DNA of 54,173 nucleotides from Hydrogenophaga sp. Its GTDB lineage: Bacteria; Pseudomonadota; Gammaproteobacteria; Burkholderiales; Burkholderiaceae_C. Shown piece by piece: positions 1 to 10,585 of the stretch. Under the pieces are notes generated by a model that saw nothing but the letters and a program-made list of their open reading frames with translations, was not told the origin of the DNA and did no database searches. The translations under genes and the position numbers were made by a program. The DNA lies in assembly GCF_030656115.1 (NCBI RefSeq), contig NZ_JAUSOO010000118.1, positions 1-54,173 of the forward strand, given 5' to 3'. Numbering within the stretch: the first letter of the stretch is position 1; every line of letters begins with the position of its first letter.

Positions 1-432
1 GTCAATGATGATCGTGTCGTAGGCGCGCAGGTCCGGGTCGGTCTGGGTTTCGGCCAGCAAGATACCGTCGGTCATCAGCTTGACCGAGGCGTCTTTCGAG
101 AGCCGGTCCTGGAAGCGCACCTTGAAGCCCACCACCTCGCCCAGCGGCGTTTTCAGCTCTTCGGCAATGCGCTTGGCCACGCTGCTGGCGGCAATGCGCC
201 GCGGCTGGGTGTGGCCGATCAGCTGCGGGCGCTGGCCCGGCTTGGCGTTGAGCTTGCCGCGCCCCATCTGCAAGGCAATTTTGGGCAACTGCGTGGTCTT
301 GCCCGAGCCGGTTTCCCCGCAGACGATGACCACCTGGTGCTCGCGCATGGCCGCCTCGATCTCGTGGCGGCGCGCAGAGACCGGGAGGGATTCGGGAAAT
401 TCGATGAACAAAGGCGTAGAGGACAAGGGCAC
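1..432 (-). CDS. hrpA: ATP-dependent RNA helicase HrpA (N-terminal part, cut by window edge)
   Basis: The minus strand encodes the start of a DEAH-box RNA helicase. A motif that reads [18 protein letters not shown] is followed by the Walker A segment [17 protein letters not shown] and then by [18 protein letters not shown] (motif Ia). It ends at YDTIIID just before the DEAH box would appear, so the 3' part lies outside the window. I chose the GTG at 432, which puts about ten residues before FPESLP as is usual for this family. An in-frame ATG at 480 is possible but would leave only 36 bases to the divergent argA start. HrpA unwinds RNA and is linked to mRNA processing and ribosome rescue in other bacteria. 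Identity is firm and the exact start is not. Confidence 0.88.
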   Translation of the reverse strand, partial: MPLSSTPLFIEFPESLPVSARRHEIEAAMREHQVVIVCGETGSGKTTQLPKIALQMGRGKLNAKPGQRPQLIGHTQPRRIAASSVAKRIAEELKTPLGEVVGFKVRFQDRLSKDASVKLMTDGILLAETQTDPDLRAYDTIIID

Positions 433-516
433 AACTTCAGTCAAAATCAGGCAACCGGTGATTATCCGCGCCCGCCCCATTCCCTGCCTGCCAGCCCGAT
501 CTGCCTGCCTACCCCC

Positions 517-1857
<1,341 letters not shown>

Positions 1858-1890
1858 ACAGCAGCACGCTGCGTGACCGACCACAGCCAC

Positions 1891-1918
1891 CCATGGCTTG
1901 ATAAAAGTCAAGCCATGG
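1891..1918 (+). repeat. Perfect 11-bp inverted repeat (hairpin) between argA and ppk2
   Basis: CCATGGCTTGA and TCAAGCCATGG pair perfectly around the 6-base loop TAAAAG. It lies 33 bases after the argA stop and about 50 bases before the ppk2 start. It is not followed by a T-run, so it is not a standard rho-independent terminator. It could be an mRNA-stabilising 3' end, a site for a dimeric regulator, or a leader hairpin of ppk2. Confidence 0.6.
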
Positions 1919-1969
1919 ATCTGGCCGTTGCCGATACTGGTGCTTTGTGTGACAGAAAGATGAACACCG

Positions 1970-3292
1970 ATGCAGGAACGATCCACCCCCAGCGCACCCG
2001 CGACCCACCCACAGCCCGCCGCCGTGCCCAAGGCCTCCGCCCAAGCGGTAAAAAGCAGCCGTGCAGCGAAACCCACCGCGCAACTGCGCCAGCCCCGCGC
2101 CGCCACAACGGTGTCTGCGGCCCTGCGCCCCGCTGCGGTGGCGAAAAAGCCCAGCGCCTCAACAGCGCTGGCCCGTCCTGTCGCTGAAAAGCCCCGCCGC
2201 GTGGCGCTGGGCGACACCAGCGGGACCAGCCAGCCCACCCAGATCCGCAAAAACACCGTGTCACGGGCCGTGGCTTCGCGCCAGGCGGCCCAGTTGGCCG
2301 CCGTGCAAGACATTCTGTCGCGCCCTGACAGCAGCCAGCGCGACAAGGCCGAGTCGCTGCGCGCCATTCTGGAAGGTGCCGCACCCGACGATGCCAAAGC
2401 CATCCGCCGCCTGCTCAAACAGGAAACCCAGGTGGTGCGCAGCCAAGCCAAAGCGCTGCCCAACCCCGACGATGCCCTGGCAGCCGACTGGCGCAGCGGC
2501 GCCTACCCGTACAAAAACCTGCTGTCGCGCCGGGTCTACGAATCGCAAAAATACCAGCTGCAGGTGGAACTGCTCAAGCTGCAAGCCTGGGCCAAAGAAA
2601 CCGGCCAGCGCATCGTGATTTTGTTCGAGGGGCGTGACGCCGCCGGCAAGGGCGGCACCATCAAACGCATGATGGAGCACCTGAACCCACGCGGCGCCCG
2701 CGTGGTGGCGCTGGAAAAACCCAGCGAGGTGGAACGCGGCCAGTGGTACTTTCAGCGTTATGTGCAGCACCTGCCCACAGCGGGCGAGATCGTCTTGTTT
2801 GACCGCAGTTGGTACAACCGCGCCGGTGTGGAACGCGTCATGGGCTTTTGCAGCGACGACGAATACCAGGAATTCATGCGCCAGGCGCCGCAGTTTGAAC
2901 GCCAGCTGGTGCGCAGCGGCGTGCACCTCATCAAGTTCTGGTTTTCGGTGAGCCGCGAAGAGCAGCGCCGCCGCTTCAAGGAACGCAAGGCCCACCCGCT
3001 GAAACAGTGGAAACTGAGCCCGATAGACTTGGCTTCGCTGGACAAGTGGGACGACTACACCAAGGCCAAGGAAGCCATGTTTTTTGAGACCGACACGGCC
3101 GACTCGCCGTGGACCGTGATCAAGAGCGACTGCAAAAAACGCGCCCGTCTGAACGCCATGCGCTACCTGCTGCAAAAACTGCCCTACACCAACAAAGACC
3201 CGAAAAATATTGGTGCACTGGACTCGCTGATTGTGGGCCGCGCCCATGTGGTGTACGAGCGCGGCGAGCGCCCCGGCAGCGCCATTCTGTAA
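1970..3292 (+). CDS. ppk2: Polyphosphate kinase 2 family protein
   Basis: A 440-residue PPK2, which transfers phosphate between polyphosphate and nucleotides. The kinase core occupies about residues 175-430. It has Walker A FEGRDAAGKGGTIKR near residue 220, Walker B LFDRSWYNRAGVERVMG near residue 277, and a lid region rich in Arg/Lys (RRRFKERKAHPLKQWK). The first 120 or so residues are a low-complexity Ala/Pro/Lys/Arg tail (for example AAVPKASAQAVKSSRAAKP), followed by a short helical linker. The start ATG at 1970 follows AGAAAG. Which nucleotide it prefers cannot be told from sequence by eye. Confidence 0.93.
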   Translation: MQERSTPSAPATHPQPAAVPKASAQAVKSSRAAKPTAQLRQPRAATTVSAALRPAAVAKKPSASTALARPVAEKPRRVALGDTSGTSQPTQIRKNTVSRAVASRQAAQLAAVQDILSRPDSSQRDKAESLRAILEGAAPDDAKAIRRLLKQETQVVRSQAKALPNPDDALAADWRSGAYPYKNLLSRRVYESQKYQLQVELLKLQAWAKETGQRIVILFEGRDAAGKGGTIKRMMEHLNPRGARVVALEKPSEVERGQWYFQRYVQHLPTAGEIVLFDRSWYNRAGVERVMGFCSDDEYQEFMRQAPQFERQLVRSGVHLIKFWFSVSREEQRRRFKERKAHPLKQWKLSPIDLASLDKWDDYTKAKEAMFFETDTADSPWTVIKSDCKKRARLNAMRYLLQKLPYTNKDPKNIGALDSLIVGRAHVVYERGERPGSAIL

Positions 3293-3301
3293 CGGTGTCT
3301 T

Positions 3302-3826
3302 TCAGCGACCCGGGCGCCGTACCCACAGCACCACGGCCAGCACCACGATGGCCGTGAAATACAGGAAGGACCAGTTCGCGATCGACAGGCCCAAAAAGGT
3401 CCAGTCGATCGCAGAACAGTCGCCACTGCCTTTGAAGATCATGGGAATGGCGCGCTTGAGCGGGAAGGACTCGATCATGCCGAAGAAGTCGCGCCCGCAG
3501 CTCAGCACCTCGGGCGGGTACCACTGCAGCCACGTCTGGCGCGCAGCCACAAAGGCACCGAACACCGCCAATGCAGCCATCAGCCACACCCCGGTGTGGC
3601 GCGCACCCGGCTTGGGCAGCACCGCCGCCAGCCCCGCCACCAACACCACCAGAATCAACGCGTAGCGCTGCACGATGCACATGGGGCACGGCTCCAGCCC
3701 CACGCTGTGCTGCAAATACAGGCCAAAGACCAGCATGGCGGTGCTGCCTGCGGCCACCAGGCCCAGTATCTGACGAGGATAACGCTCAAAAACAGAGGGG
3801 GCGACGGTCGGAATCGTGGGGATCAA
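3302..3826 (-). CDS. dsbB: Disulfide bond formation protein DsbB
   Basis: A 174-residue inner-membrane protein with four hydrophobic segments that reoxidises periplasmic DsbA and passes electrons to quinone. The first periplasmic loop has the CxxC pair (EPCPMC, Cys47 and Cys50). The second loop carries the other two cysteines (VLSCGRDFF and GSGDCSAIDW, roughly residues 110 and 134). Its start lies one base after the cysA stop, so it is very likely the last gene of the sulfate transport operon. It converges on ppk2 with only 9 bases between the stops. Confidence 0.93.
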   Translation of the reverse strand: MIPTIPTVAPSVFERYPRQILGLVAAGSTAMLVFGLYLQHSVGLEPCPMCIVQRYALILVVLVAGLAAVLPKPGARHTGVWLMAALAVFGAFVAARQTWLQWYPPEVLSCGRDFFGMIESFPLKRAIPMIFKGSGDCSAIDWTFLGLSIANWSFLYFTAIVVLAVVLWVRRPGR

Positions 3827-3827
3827 G

Positions 3828-4910
3828 TCAGTGTCCTTCTAGGAATACGCGGGCTTTGCGCGGTGAAACCACCAAGGTCTCACCTTCCTGAAAGCCCGAG
3901 GCCTTGAATTGTTGCGCAGGAATTTGCGCTTCAATCAAGGGATCGTGTCCTGGACGTTGATTGCTCTGCAACGGCAAGAGTTCCAGCCGCGCAATCGGCC
4001 CCACCACAATGGCCCGGCTGAGCTGGGCCACGATGCCGCTGGCACCGGGCGTGTAGCGCTGCACGTCCAGATCGTGCGGGCGCACATAGGCAAAAGCCTG
4101 GGCGTTTTGCGCGTTGGCGTGCTCGGGTGTGTCAATGGCCACACCATCCAGGTGCAGCAGCCCTTCGTGGGCGCGGCCATGAAACAGGTTCACATCGCCC
4201 AGGAAGCCGTACACGAACGGGCTGGCCGGGTGGTCCCACACGTCCTGCGGCGAACCGCTCTGCTCCACCACACCCTTGTTCATCAGCACCACGCGGTCGG
4301 CCACTTCCAGCGCTTCTTCCTGGTCGTGCGTGACGAAAACGCTGGTCACGTGCAACTCGTCGTGCAGGCGGCGCAGCCAGCGGCGCAGTTCCTTGCGCAC
4401 CTTGGCGTCGAGCGCGCCGAAGGGCTCGTCGAGCAGCAGCACCTGGGGTTCCACCGCGAGGGCACGCGCCAGGGCAATGCGCTGGCGCTGGCCGCCCGAG
4501 AGCTGCGCGGGGTAGCGGTCAGCCAGCCAGTCCAGTTGCACCAGGCTCAGCAGGTCGTGTACTTTTTTCTGGATCTGCGCATCGCTGGGGCGCTCGCCAC
4601 GCGGCTTCACGCGCAGGCCAAAGGCCACGTTTTCAAACACGGTCATGTGGCGAAACAGGGCGTAGTGCTGGAACACAAAACCCACCTTGCGCTCGCGCAC
4701 ATGCACATCGGTGGTGTCGGTGCCGCTGAAATGGATGCTGCCGGTGTCGGGCGTTTCCAGCCCGGCAATGATGCGCAACAGCGTGGTTTTGCCGCAGCCC
4801 GAAGGCCCCAGCAGCGCCAGCAGTTCGCCCGAGGCGATGTCCAGGTTCACGTCGCGCAGCGCCTGAAAGGTGCCGAAGTGTTTGTTGACGTTGCGGATTT
4901 CAATGCTCAT
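3828..4910 (-). CDS. cysA: Sulfate/thiosulfate ABC transporter ATP-binding protein
   Basis: A 360-residue ABC ATPase that powers sulfate import from the cytoplasmic face. Walker A is [18 protein letters not shown], the signature is [17 protein letters not shown], and Walker B is [12 protein letters not shown]. The switch His lies in [17 protein letters not shown]. The C-terminal 120 residues form the regulatory TOBE-like domain of the CysA family (for example [14 protein letters not shown]). It follows cysW by 22 bases and precedes dsbB by one base. Family assignment rests on CysA-like sequence and on the cysT and cysW partners. Confidence 0.95.
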   Translation of the reverse strand: MSIEIRNVNKHFGTFQALRDVNLDIASGELLALLGPSGCGKTTLLRIIAGLETPDTGSIHFSGTDTTDVHVRERKVGFVFQHYALFRHMTVFENVAFGLRVKPRGERPSDAQIQKKVHDLLSLVQLDWLADRYPAQLSGGQRQRIALARALAVEPQVLLLDEPFGALDAKVRKELRRWLRRLHDELHVTSVFVTHDQEEALEVADRVVLMNKGVVEQSGSPQDVWDHPASPFVYGFLGDVNLFHGRAHEGLLHLDGVAIDTPEHANAQNAQAFAYVRPHDLDVQRYTPGASGIVAQLSRAIVVGPIARLELLPLQSNQRPGHDPLIEAQIPAQQFKASGFQEGETLVVSPRKARVFLEGH

Positions 4911-4932
4911 GGGGATGTTCTTTCTTCAGACC

Positions 4933-5844
4933 TCAGGCCGAAACGGTTGCGGCAGATGCCAGCGGGGTGGGCCGCTCTGGCGGTAGCGCTGCAATGGCTT
5001 TCATTTCGCGCTCGTGGCGCCACTCCACCACGCTCTTGATGGCCAGCGTCACCAACGCCAGCAAGGCCAGCAACGACGCCACGGCAAACGCCGCCACCGA
5101 CTGGTATTCGTTGTAGAGCACCTCCACATGCAGCGGCATGGTGTTGGTCTGGCCACGAATGTGGCCCGACACCACACTCACCGCGCCAAATTCGCCCATG
5201 GCCCGCGCGTTGCACAAAATCACGCCGTAAATCAGCCCCCATTTGATGTTGGGCAGCGTCACGTACCAAAAGGTCTGCCAACCGGTGGCGCCCAACACAA
5301 TGGCGGCCTGCTCTTCCTCGTTGCCCTGCGCCTGCATCAGCGGAATCAGCTCGCGGGCAATGAAGGGCACGGTGACAAAAATGGTGGCCAACATGATGCC
5401 GGGCACCGCAAACACCACTTTGATGTCGTGCTCCATCAGCCAAGGTCCGAGCCAGCCCTGTGCGCCAAACACCAGCACATAAATCAAACCCGCCACCACC
5501 GGCGAGACCGAAAATGGCAGATCGATCAGCGTGGTCAGGAACGACTTGCCCCAAAACTCGTACTTGGCCACACACCAGGCTGCCGCCACACCAAACACCA
5601 GGTTCAGCGGCACGGCCACGGCAGCGGTCAGCAGCGTCAGGCGAATGGCCGACCAGGCATCGGGCTCTTGCAGTGCTTCCCCGTAAGCGTCCCAGCCCTT
5701 GCGCAGCGCTTCGGTGAACACCGCCGCCAGCGGCAGCACCAGGAACAAAAACATGAACGCCAGCGCGGTGCCAATGAGCACACAGCGCACCCAGGCGGAC
5801 TCGGTGGTGCCCTTGCGGGCGGTACGAATGTTTTGTGTGCTCAT
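4933..5844 (-). CDS. cysW: Sulfate ABC transporter permease CysW
   Basis: A 303-residue inner-membrane permease with about six membrane segments. The EAA loop that docks on CysA is seen as [20 protein letters not shown]. It forms the channel of the sulfate/thiosulfate importer together with CysT. Its ATG overlaps the cysT stop in an ATGA arrangement, which points to translational coupling. The C-terminal tail after [15 protein letters not shown] is proline- and alanine-rich and probably cytoplasmic. Confidence 0.95.
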   Translation of the reverse strand: MSTQNIRTARKGTTESAWVRCVLIGTALAFMFLFLVLPLAAVFTEALRKGWDAYGEALQEPDAWSAIRLTLLTAAVAVPLNLVFGVAAAWCVAKYEFWGKSFLTTLIDLPFSVSPVVAGLIYVLVFGAQGWLGPWLMEHDIKVVFAVPGIMLATIFVTVPFIARELIPLMQAQGNEEEQAAIVLGATGWQTFWYVTLPNIKWGLIYGVILCNARAMGEFGAVSVVSGHIRGQTNTMPLHVEVLYNEYQSVAAFAVASLLALLALVTLAIKSVVEWRHEREMKAIAALPPERPTPLASAATVSA

Positions 5845-6731
5845 GCGTTGCTCCCTCCCGAACGCCGGCGCTGCCAGGTTTGCAAGCCGTTGATGAGCAA
5901 CAGCAACACAAACGAGACCACCAGCATCACCGTGGCCACGGCGGTGGCACCGGCGTAGTCGTATTGCTCCAGCTTGCTGATGATGATCAGCGGGGTAATT
6001 TCAGAAATCATCGGCATGTTGCCCGCAATGAAAATCACCGACCCGTATTCGCCCACACCGCGTGCAAACGCCATGGCAAAACCGGTCAGCAGCGCCGGGG
6101 CAATGCTCGGAAAAATCACCCGGCTGAAGGTCTGCCAGCGCGTCGCGCCCAGGCAGGTGGCCGCCTCTTCCAGCTCTTTCTCGGCGTCTTCCAGCACCGG
6201 CTGCACCGTGCGCACCACAAACGGCAGACCGATAAAAATCAGCGCAATCACCACCCCGTTGGGGTTGAAGGCCAGCTGAATGCCGTGCGGCTCCAGGTAC
6301 TGGCCAATCCAGCCATTGCCCGCCAGCAGCGCGGTGAGCGAAATGCCCGCCACGGCGGTGGGCAGGGCAAACGGCAAGTCCACCAGCGCATCGACGATCT
6401 TTTTGCCCGGAAAGCTGTAACGCACCAGCACCCAGGCCACCAGCAGGCCAAACACCACGTTCACCAGCGCGGCGATGAGCGAGGCGCCAAACGTGAGCCG
6501 GTACGAGGCCAGCACACGCGGCGCGGTCACCGCCTCCCAGAACTGGGGCCAGGTCAGCGTGAACGTCTTGAAGACCAGGGCCGACAGGGGAATCAACACA
6601 ATCAGGCTCAGGTACAGCAGCGTGAACCCGAGCGTGATGTTGAAGCCGGGCAGCACACGGGCACCACCCCGGCGCGCGCGGTTACCCGCTGCCGGAGCGG
6701 ATGCCGGCAGAGATGCAAGAGCGCCCGACAT
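5841..6731 (-). CDS. cysT: Sulfate ABC transporter permease CysT (CysU)
   Basis: A 296-residue permease with six membrane segments, and the partner of CysW. The EAA loop reads [20 protein letters not shown]. The segment [15 protein letters not shown] is typical of molybdate/sulfate permeases. The ATG directly abuts the stop of the binding-protein gene and the stop overlaps cysW by four bases, so the genes form one tight operon. Confidence 0.95.
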   Translation of the reverse strand: MSGALASLPASAPAAGNRARRGGARVLPGFNITLGFTLLYLSLIVLIPLSALVFKTFTLTWPQFWEAVTAPRVLASYRLTFGASLIAALVNVVFGLLVAWVLVRYSFPGKKIVDALVDLPFALPTAVAGISLTALLAGNGWIGQYLEPHGIQLAFNPNGVVIALIFIGLPFVVRTVQPVLEDAEKELEEAATCLGATRWQTFSRVIFPSIAPALLTGFAMAFARGVGEYGSVIFIAGNMPMISEITPLIIISKLEQYDYAGATAVATVMLVVSFVLLLLINGLQTWQRRRSGGSNA

Positions 6732-7730
6732 TTATTTGCCCTGCGTGTAGAGCTTGTCGAACTGGCCGCCGTCGTTGAAGTGCACTTTCTGCGCCTCGGT
6801 CATCGAACCAAAGTATTCGTTCACCGTGAACAGCTTCAGCGGTTTGAAGGTGCTGGCGTATTTCTTCAAGACGGCTTCAGAACGTGGGCGAATGCCGTGC
6901 TTGGCCGCAATGTCTTGCGCTTCTTCGGTGTACAAAAAGTCCAGATAGGCCTTGGCCTCGGCAGCGGTGCCTTTTTTGTTCACCGTGCGCTCCACAATGG
7001 CCACCGGGTTTTCCGCCACGATGCTGCTGCTGGGGTGAACCGCGTCTACCTTGCCCGCACCAAATTCGCGGTCCACCGACACCACTTCCGACTCAAACGT
7101 CACCAACACATCGCCGATGTTGCGCTGCAAAAAGATGCCGGTGGCATCGCGTCCGCCGCGTGCCAGCACCGGCACGTTTTTGTACAGCTTGCTCACAAAC
7201 TCGGCGGCCTGCGCGTCGGTGCCGCCCTTGGCCCGCACCGAACCCCAGGCCGCCAAATAGGCCATGCGGCCATTGCCGCCGGTTTTGGGGTTGACCACGA
7301 TCACCTGCACACCGGGCTTGATGAGGTCGTCCCAGTCCTTGATGCCCTTGGGGTTGCCGTTGCGCACCAAAAACAGCATGGTGCTGGTGGTGGGCGCGGC
7401 GTTGTGCGCAAAGCGCTTGTTCCAGTCCGAAGCCACCACACCGCGCCCGGCCAAAAAGTCCACATCGGTGGTGGTGTTCATGGTCACCACATCGGCCTCC
7501 AGACCGTCGGCCACGGCACGCGCCTGCGCGCTGGAGCCCGCGTGCGACTGGTCCACCTTGATGTCTTTGCCGGTGCCCTTTTTGTAGCTGGCCACAAAGG
7601 CGGTGTTCAGGTCTTTGTAAAACTCGCGCGACACGTCGTAAGACACGTTGAGCAGCGTGGTTTGGGCCGAAGCGAAGGTGGCAGCGGCCAGCGCGATGGC
7701 GCCGAGGGTGAGTTTGAAGGTTTTTTTCAT
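6732..7730 (-). CDS. sbp: Periplasmic sulfate-binding protein
   Basis: A 332-residue solute-binding protein delivering sulfate to CysTWA. It has a Sec signal peptide (MKKTFKLTLGAIALAAATFASA), followed by [18 protein letters not shown], the N-terminal signature of the Sbp/CysP family. Further family segments are QSHAGSSAQARAV and NPKTGGNGRMAYLAAWG. It is the first gene of the operon. The promoter probably lies in 7731-7830, where TATAAG (7815-7810 on the minus strand) resembles a -10 box. Sulfate versus thiosulfate preference cannot be decided here. Confidence 0.94.
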   Translation of the reverse strand: MKKTFKLTLGAIALAAATFASAQTTLLNVSYDVSREFYKDLNTAFVASYKKGTGKDIKVDQSHAGSSAQARAVADGLEADVVTMNTTTDVDFLAGRGVVASDWNKRFAHNAAPTTSTMLFLVRNGNPKGIKDWDDLIKPGVQVIVVNPKTGGNGRMAYLAAWGSVRAKGGTDAQAAEFVSKLYKNVPVLARGGRDATGIFLQRNIGDVLVTFESEVVSVDREFGAGKVDAVHPSSSIVAENPVAIVERTVNKKGTAAEAKAYLDFLYTEEAQDIAAKHGIRPRSEAVLKKYASTFKPLKLFTVNEYFGSMTEAQKVHFNDGGQFDKLYTQGK

Positions 7731-7860
7731 GGATGTAAGCGGTCAAAAGAACGATGGGGCGCATTCTGGGATACGGCTCTTGGAATGCAAACGACTGTGT
7801 TCTTGTTTTCTTATATGAATTTGAAATAAAGAACATCTGGTGCGTTGCGCACGGTTCCCA

Positions 7861-8871
7861 TCATTTCCGCGTGTAAATCTGGTCAAACATGCCGCCATCG
7901 GCAAAGTGCACCTTGGCCGCTTGCTCCCAGCCGCCGAAGGCGTCTTCAATCTTGAACAGGTTGAGCTTGGGCAACTGTTTGGCGTACTTGGCCTGCGCCT
8001 TGGCCGAGGTGGGCCGGTAGAAGTGTTTGCCGATGATGTCTTGCGCCTCTTCGGTGTACAGGAATTTCAGGTATTCCTCGGCCACCGCTCGGGTGCCTTT
8101 GCGGTCCACGTTTTTGTCCACCACCGTCACCGCCGGTTCGGCCAGGATGGACAGCGAGGGGTAGACAAAGTCCACCCGGTTGCCGAACTCTTTTTCCAGC
8201 AGGTAAGCCTCGTTTTCCCAAGACAGGAACACGTCGCCCTGGTTGCGCTGGGCGAAGGTGACCGACGAGCCACGCGCACCGGTGTCGAGCACGGGCACGT
8301 TGGCGTAGAGCTTGGCCACAAATTCCTGGGCCTTGGCGTCGCCGCCGTATTTGCGTTTGGCAAATTCCCAAGCCGCCAGGTAGTTCCAGCGGGCACCGCC
8401 CGAGGTTTTGGGGTTGGGCGTGATGACCTTCACGTCGGGGCGCACCAAGTCGTCCCAGTCCTTGATGTTTTTGGGGTTGCCTGCGCGCACCACCAACACG
8501 ATGGTGGAGGTGTAGGGCGAAGAGCCCAGCGGCAGGCGTTTTTGCCAGTCCTTGGGAATCCAGCCACCGTTGTTGTGCAGGGCGTCGGTGTCGCCCGCCA
8601 GCGCCAGCGTGGCCACATCGGCGTCCAAGCCGTCGATGATGGACCGGGCCTGCTTGCCCGAGCCGCCGTGGCTTTGCTTGATGGTCACGTCTTGACCGGT
8701 CTTGGCCTTCCAGTGCTGGATAAAGGCTTTGTTGTATTCGACGTACAACTCCCGCGTGGGATCGTAGGAAACGTTGAGCAAGGTCAGTGGCTGCTGCGCA
8801 AAAGCGCTGAAGGCCGACCCTGCCAGGCTTGAGGCCAGCAAAAGATTGATAAAGTCCCGGCGTGCTTGCAT
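7861..8871 (-). CDS. Second sulfate ABC transporter substrate-binding protein
   Basis: A 336-residue paralogue of the neighbouring sulfate-binding protein, with [33 protein letters not shown] and [18 protein letters not shown] chose the ATG at 8871 because a good ribosome site (GGAG, 9 bases upstream) precedes it. The frame is open for 24 more codons upstream without such a site. The signal region [20 protein letters not shown] contains a double arginine, which fits Tat export better than the plain Sec signal of its neighbour. It has no permease genes of its own and presumably feeds the same CysTWA channel. It may differ in ligand or affinity. Confidence 0.92.
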   Translation of the reverse strand: MQARRDFINLLLASSLAGSAFSAFAQQPLTLLNVSYDPTRELYVEYNKAFIQHWKAKTGQDVTIKQSHGGSGKQARSIIDGLDADVATLALAGDTDALHNNGGWIPKDWQKRLPLGSSPYTSTIVLVVRAGNPKNIKDWDDLVRPDVKVITPNPKTSGGARWNYLAAWEFAKRKYGGDAKAQEFVAKLYANVPVLDTGARGSSVTFAQRNQGDVFLSWENEAYLLEKEFGNRVDFVYPSLSILAEPAVTVVDKNVDRKGTRAVAEEYLKFLYTEEAQDIIGKHFYRPTSAKAQAKYAKQLPKLNLFKIEDAFGGWEQAAKVHFADGGMFDQIYTRK

Positions 8872-8997
8872 GAGGTATTTCTCCGTAAAAAATTGACAAC
8901 GGAGCGGATCATGGAAGCGATGCATAAAAACTGGAACGACCAAGTTCTCAGTTGTTTATAACCAAATCGTCTATACAAAATTCTCAAGGACATCCAC

Positions 8998-9270
8998 ATG
9001 GCACGCACTGTTCACTGCATCAAACTGGGCAAAGAGGCCGAAGGCCTGGACTTTCCGCCCTACCCTGGCGAGCTGGGCAAGCGCATTTATGAAGGGGTGA
9101 GCAAAGAGGCCTGGGCCGCCTGGCTCAAGCACCAGACCATGCTGCTGAACGAAAACCGCCTGAACCTGGCCGACGCGCGCGCGCGCCAGTACCTGGCGCG
9201 GCAGATGGAAAAACACTTCTTTGGCGAAGGTGCCGACGCCGCCGCCGGCTACGTGCCACCGGCCAACTGA
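8998..9270 (+). CDS. yggX: Oxidative damage protection protein YggX (Fe(II) trafficking protein)
   Basis: A 90-residue cytoplasmic protein of the YggX family, linked in other bacteria to protection of Fe-S clusters and labile iron. The family pattern is clear: [18 protein letters not shown] with the conserved Cys7, then [30 protein letters not shown] and [14 protein letters not shown]. Length is normal. It diverges from the second sulfate-binding protein gene and is followed 14 bases later by the MnmC-like gene. Confidence 0.96.
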   Translation: MARTVHCIKLGKEAEGLDFPPYPGELGKRIYEGVSKEAWAAWLKHQTMLLNENRLNLADARARQYLARQMEKHFFGEGADAAAGYVPPAN

Positions 9271-9284
9271 AAGCGCTGCCCCAC

Positions 9285-10487
9285 TTGACCGCCACCCAAC
9301 GCCACGCCGTGGTGATCGGCGCGGGCCTGGCCGGTGCCGCCACCTGCGTGGCCTTGGCCCGGCGCGGCTGGCATTGCACCTTGGTGGACGCCGCCGCTGG
9401 CCCGGCACAGGCCGCATCGGCCTTGCCGGTGGGCATGCTCAGCCCGCATGTCACCAAAGCCCCCACCCCGCTGTCGCGTCTGTCTGCACTGGGCGTGGCC
9501 GACACACGCGCCGAGCTGCAACGGCTGCTGGCGCAGGGGCACGGCTGGCAAGCCTGTGAGGTGGACAACCTGGGACACGACCCCGGACGCTGGCCCGCCG
9601 CCTTGGTGCGGCCAGCGGCCTTGGTGCAAGCCTGGCTGACCGAGGCGCAACAATTGACCGGCCTGACCACACGCTGGAACACGCCGGTGGCCCGCCTGCA
9701 GCCCCACACCCACCACGGCCAAGCCGGCTGGCAAGCGCTGGATGCCCACGGCCACCTGGTGGCCCAAGCCCCGGTGGCGGTGGTGGCCGCCGCGTTCGGC
9801 AGCCTGGCGGTGTTGCACCACAGCTCCAGCGAACTGGACAGCAACGCCCTGCCATTGCGCCCGGTGAAAGGGCAAATGAGCCTGGGCGCACTCACCGGTC
9901 CGGCGCTGGCACCCCGGCCGCTACGCGACAACGGGGTGTTCGTGCCCGCTTACGAAGACAGCGGTCTGGCGCCTGACTGGCCCACGCGCATCTGGTCCAT
10001 GGGCTCCACCTACGTGCGCGGCGACGCCAGCACCACCCTGAGCGAGGCCGACCACGAGCGCAACGCCCACAGCCTGCAAGCCCTGCACCCGCCAGCCGCC
10101 CAACACCTGCGCGAAGCCGCCGCCCAGGGTAGCCTGCTGGGCTGGGCGAACGTGCGCTGCGCGTCGCTGGACCGCCTGCCCCTGGTGGGTGCGGTGCCGC
10201 ACGTGGCGGCCCTGCACCAGCACATGGCGCAAGCCGGTGCGCGGCGTGGCCGCATCGCCCTGCACGACACACCACGCTGGCCCGGTCTTTTCATGCTGAC
10301 AGCGCTGGGCTCACGCGGCCTGACGCTGGCGCACTGGTGCGCGCAACTGCTGGCCGCACAGATGGACGGCGCGGTGCTGGACGGTGTGGAGCCCGATTTG
10401 GCGCAAGCCCTGGACCCGGGGCGGTTCGCCTGGCGGCTGGCGCGCAGACAGGTTCCAGCCACGGGGGCTTTGACCCCAGCGGGATAA
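9285..10487 (+). CDS. FAD-dependent oxidoreductase resembling the C-terminal domain of MnmC
   Basis: A 400-residue DAO-type flavoprotein. The N-terminal FAD site is AVVIGAGLAGAATCVALARRG. LPVGMLSPHVTKAPTPLSRL is close to the MnmC oxidase domain, which removes the carboxymethyl group during synthesis of mnm5s2U34 in tRNA. The usual N-terminal methyltransferase domain is absent: the preceding gene is yggX and no methyltransferase lies nearby. The start is a TTG at 9285, with no better candidate before the GxGxxG motif. It could instead act on another amino-acid-like substrate. The fold is certain and the tRNA role is inferred. Confidence 0.75.
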   Translation: MTATQRHAVVIGAGLAGAATCVALARRGWHCTLVDAAAGPAQAASALPVGMLSPHVTKAPTPLSRLSALGVADTRAELQRLLAQGHGWQACEVDNLGHDPGRWPAALVRPAALVQAWLTEAQQLTGLTTRWNTPVARLQPHTHHGQAGWQALDAHGHLVAQAPVAVVAAAFGSLAVLHHSSSELDSNALPLRPVKGQMSLGALTGPALAPRPLRDNGVFVPAYEDSGLAPDWPTRIWSMGSTYVRGDASTTLSEADHERNAHSLQALHPPAAQHLREAAAQGSLLGWANVRCASLDRLPLVGAVPHVAALHQHMAQAGARRGRIALHDTPRWPGLFMLTALGSRGLTLAHWCAQLLAAQMDGAVLDGVEPDLAQALDPGRFAWRLARRQVPATGALTPAG

Positions 10488-10531
10488 AACCACCGGCACG
10501 CACCGGCATCGTTGACCCAATGCGCCTTCTC

Positions 10532-10551
10532 ATATGCCTTTTTCGGCATAT
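10532..10551 (+). repeat. Inverted repeat in the promoter region of the sulfate-reduction operon
   Basis: ATATGCC and GGCATAT are separated by TTTTTC. The repeat lies about 26 bases upstream of a TATAAG -10-like element (10578-10583) in the AT-rich gap before the TSUP gene, so it is placed where an activator could bind. No regulator is identified from sequence alone. Confidence 0.45.
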
Positions 10552-10585
10552 ATGAATGATAAAAAAATAGTTTGAACTATAAGAA

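Noticed and set aside
1891..1918. Hairpin after argA as a rho-independent terminator
   Set aside because: The stem is perfect but no T-run follows on either strand, so I list it only as an inverted repeat.
5835..7829. A 664-codon open frame on the plus strand opposite cysT and sbp, rich in His, Gln and Arg
   Set aside because: It is antisense to two clear transporter genes, has no domain or start signal, and its composition is that of a GC-rich complementary frame. The same applies to long frames opposite cysI (11379-13259), the antiporter (50171-52300), addA (34003-35562) and others.
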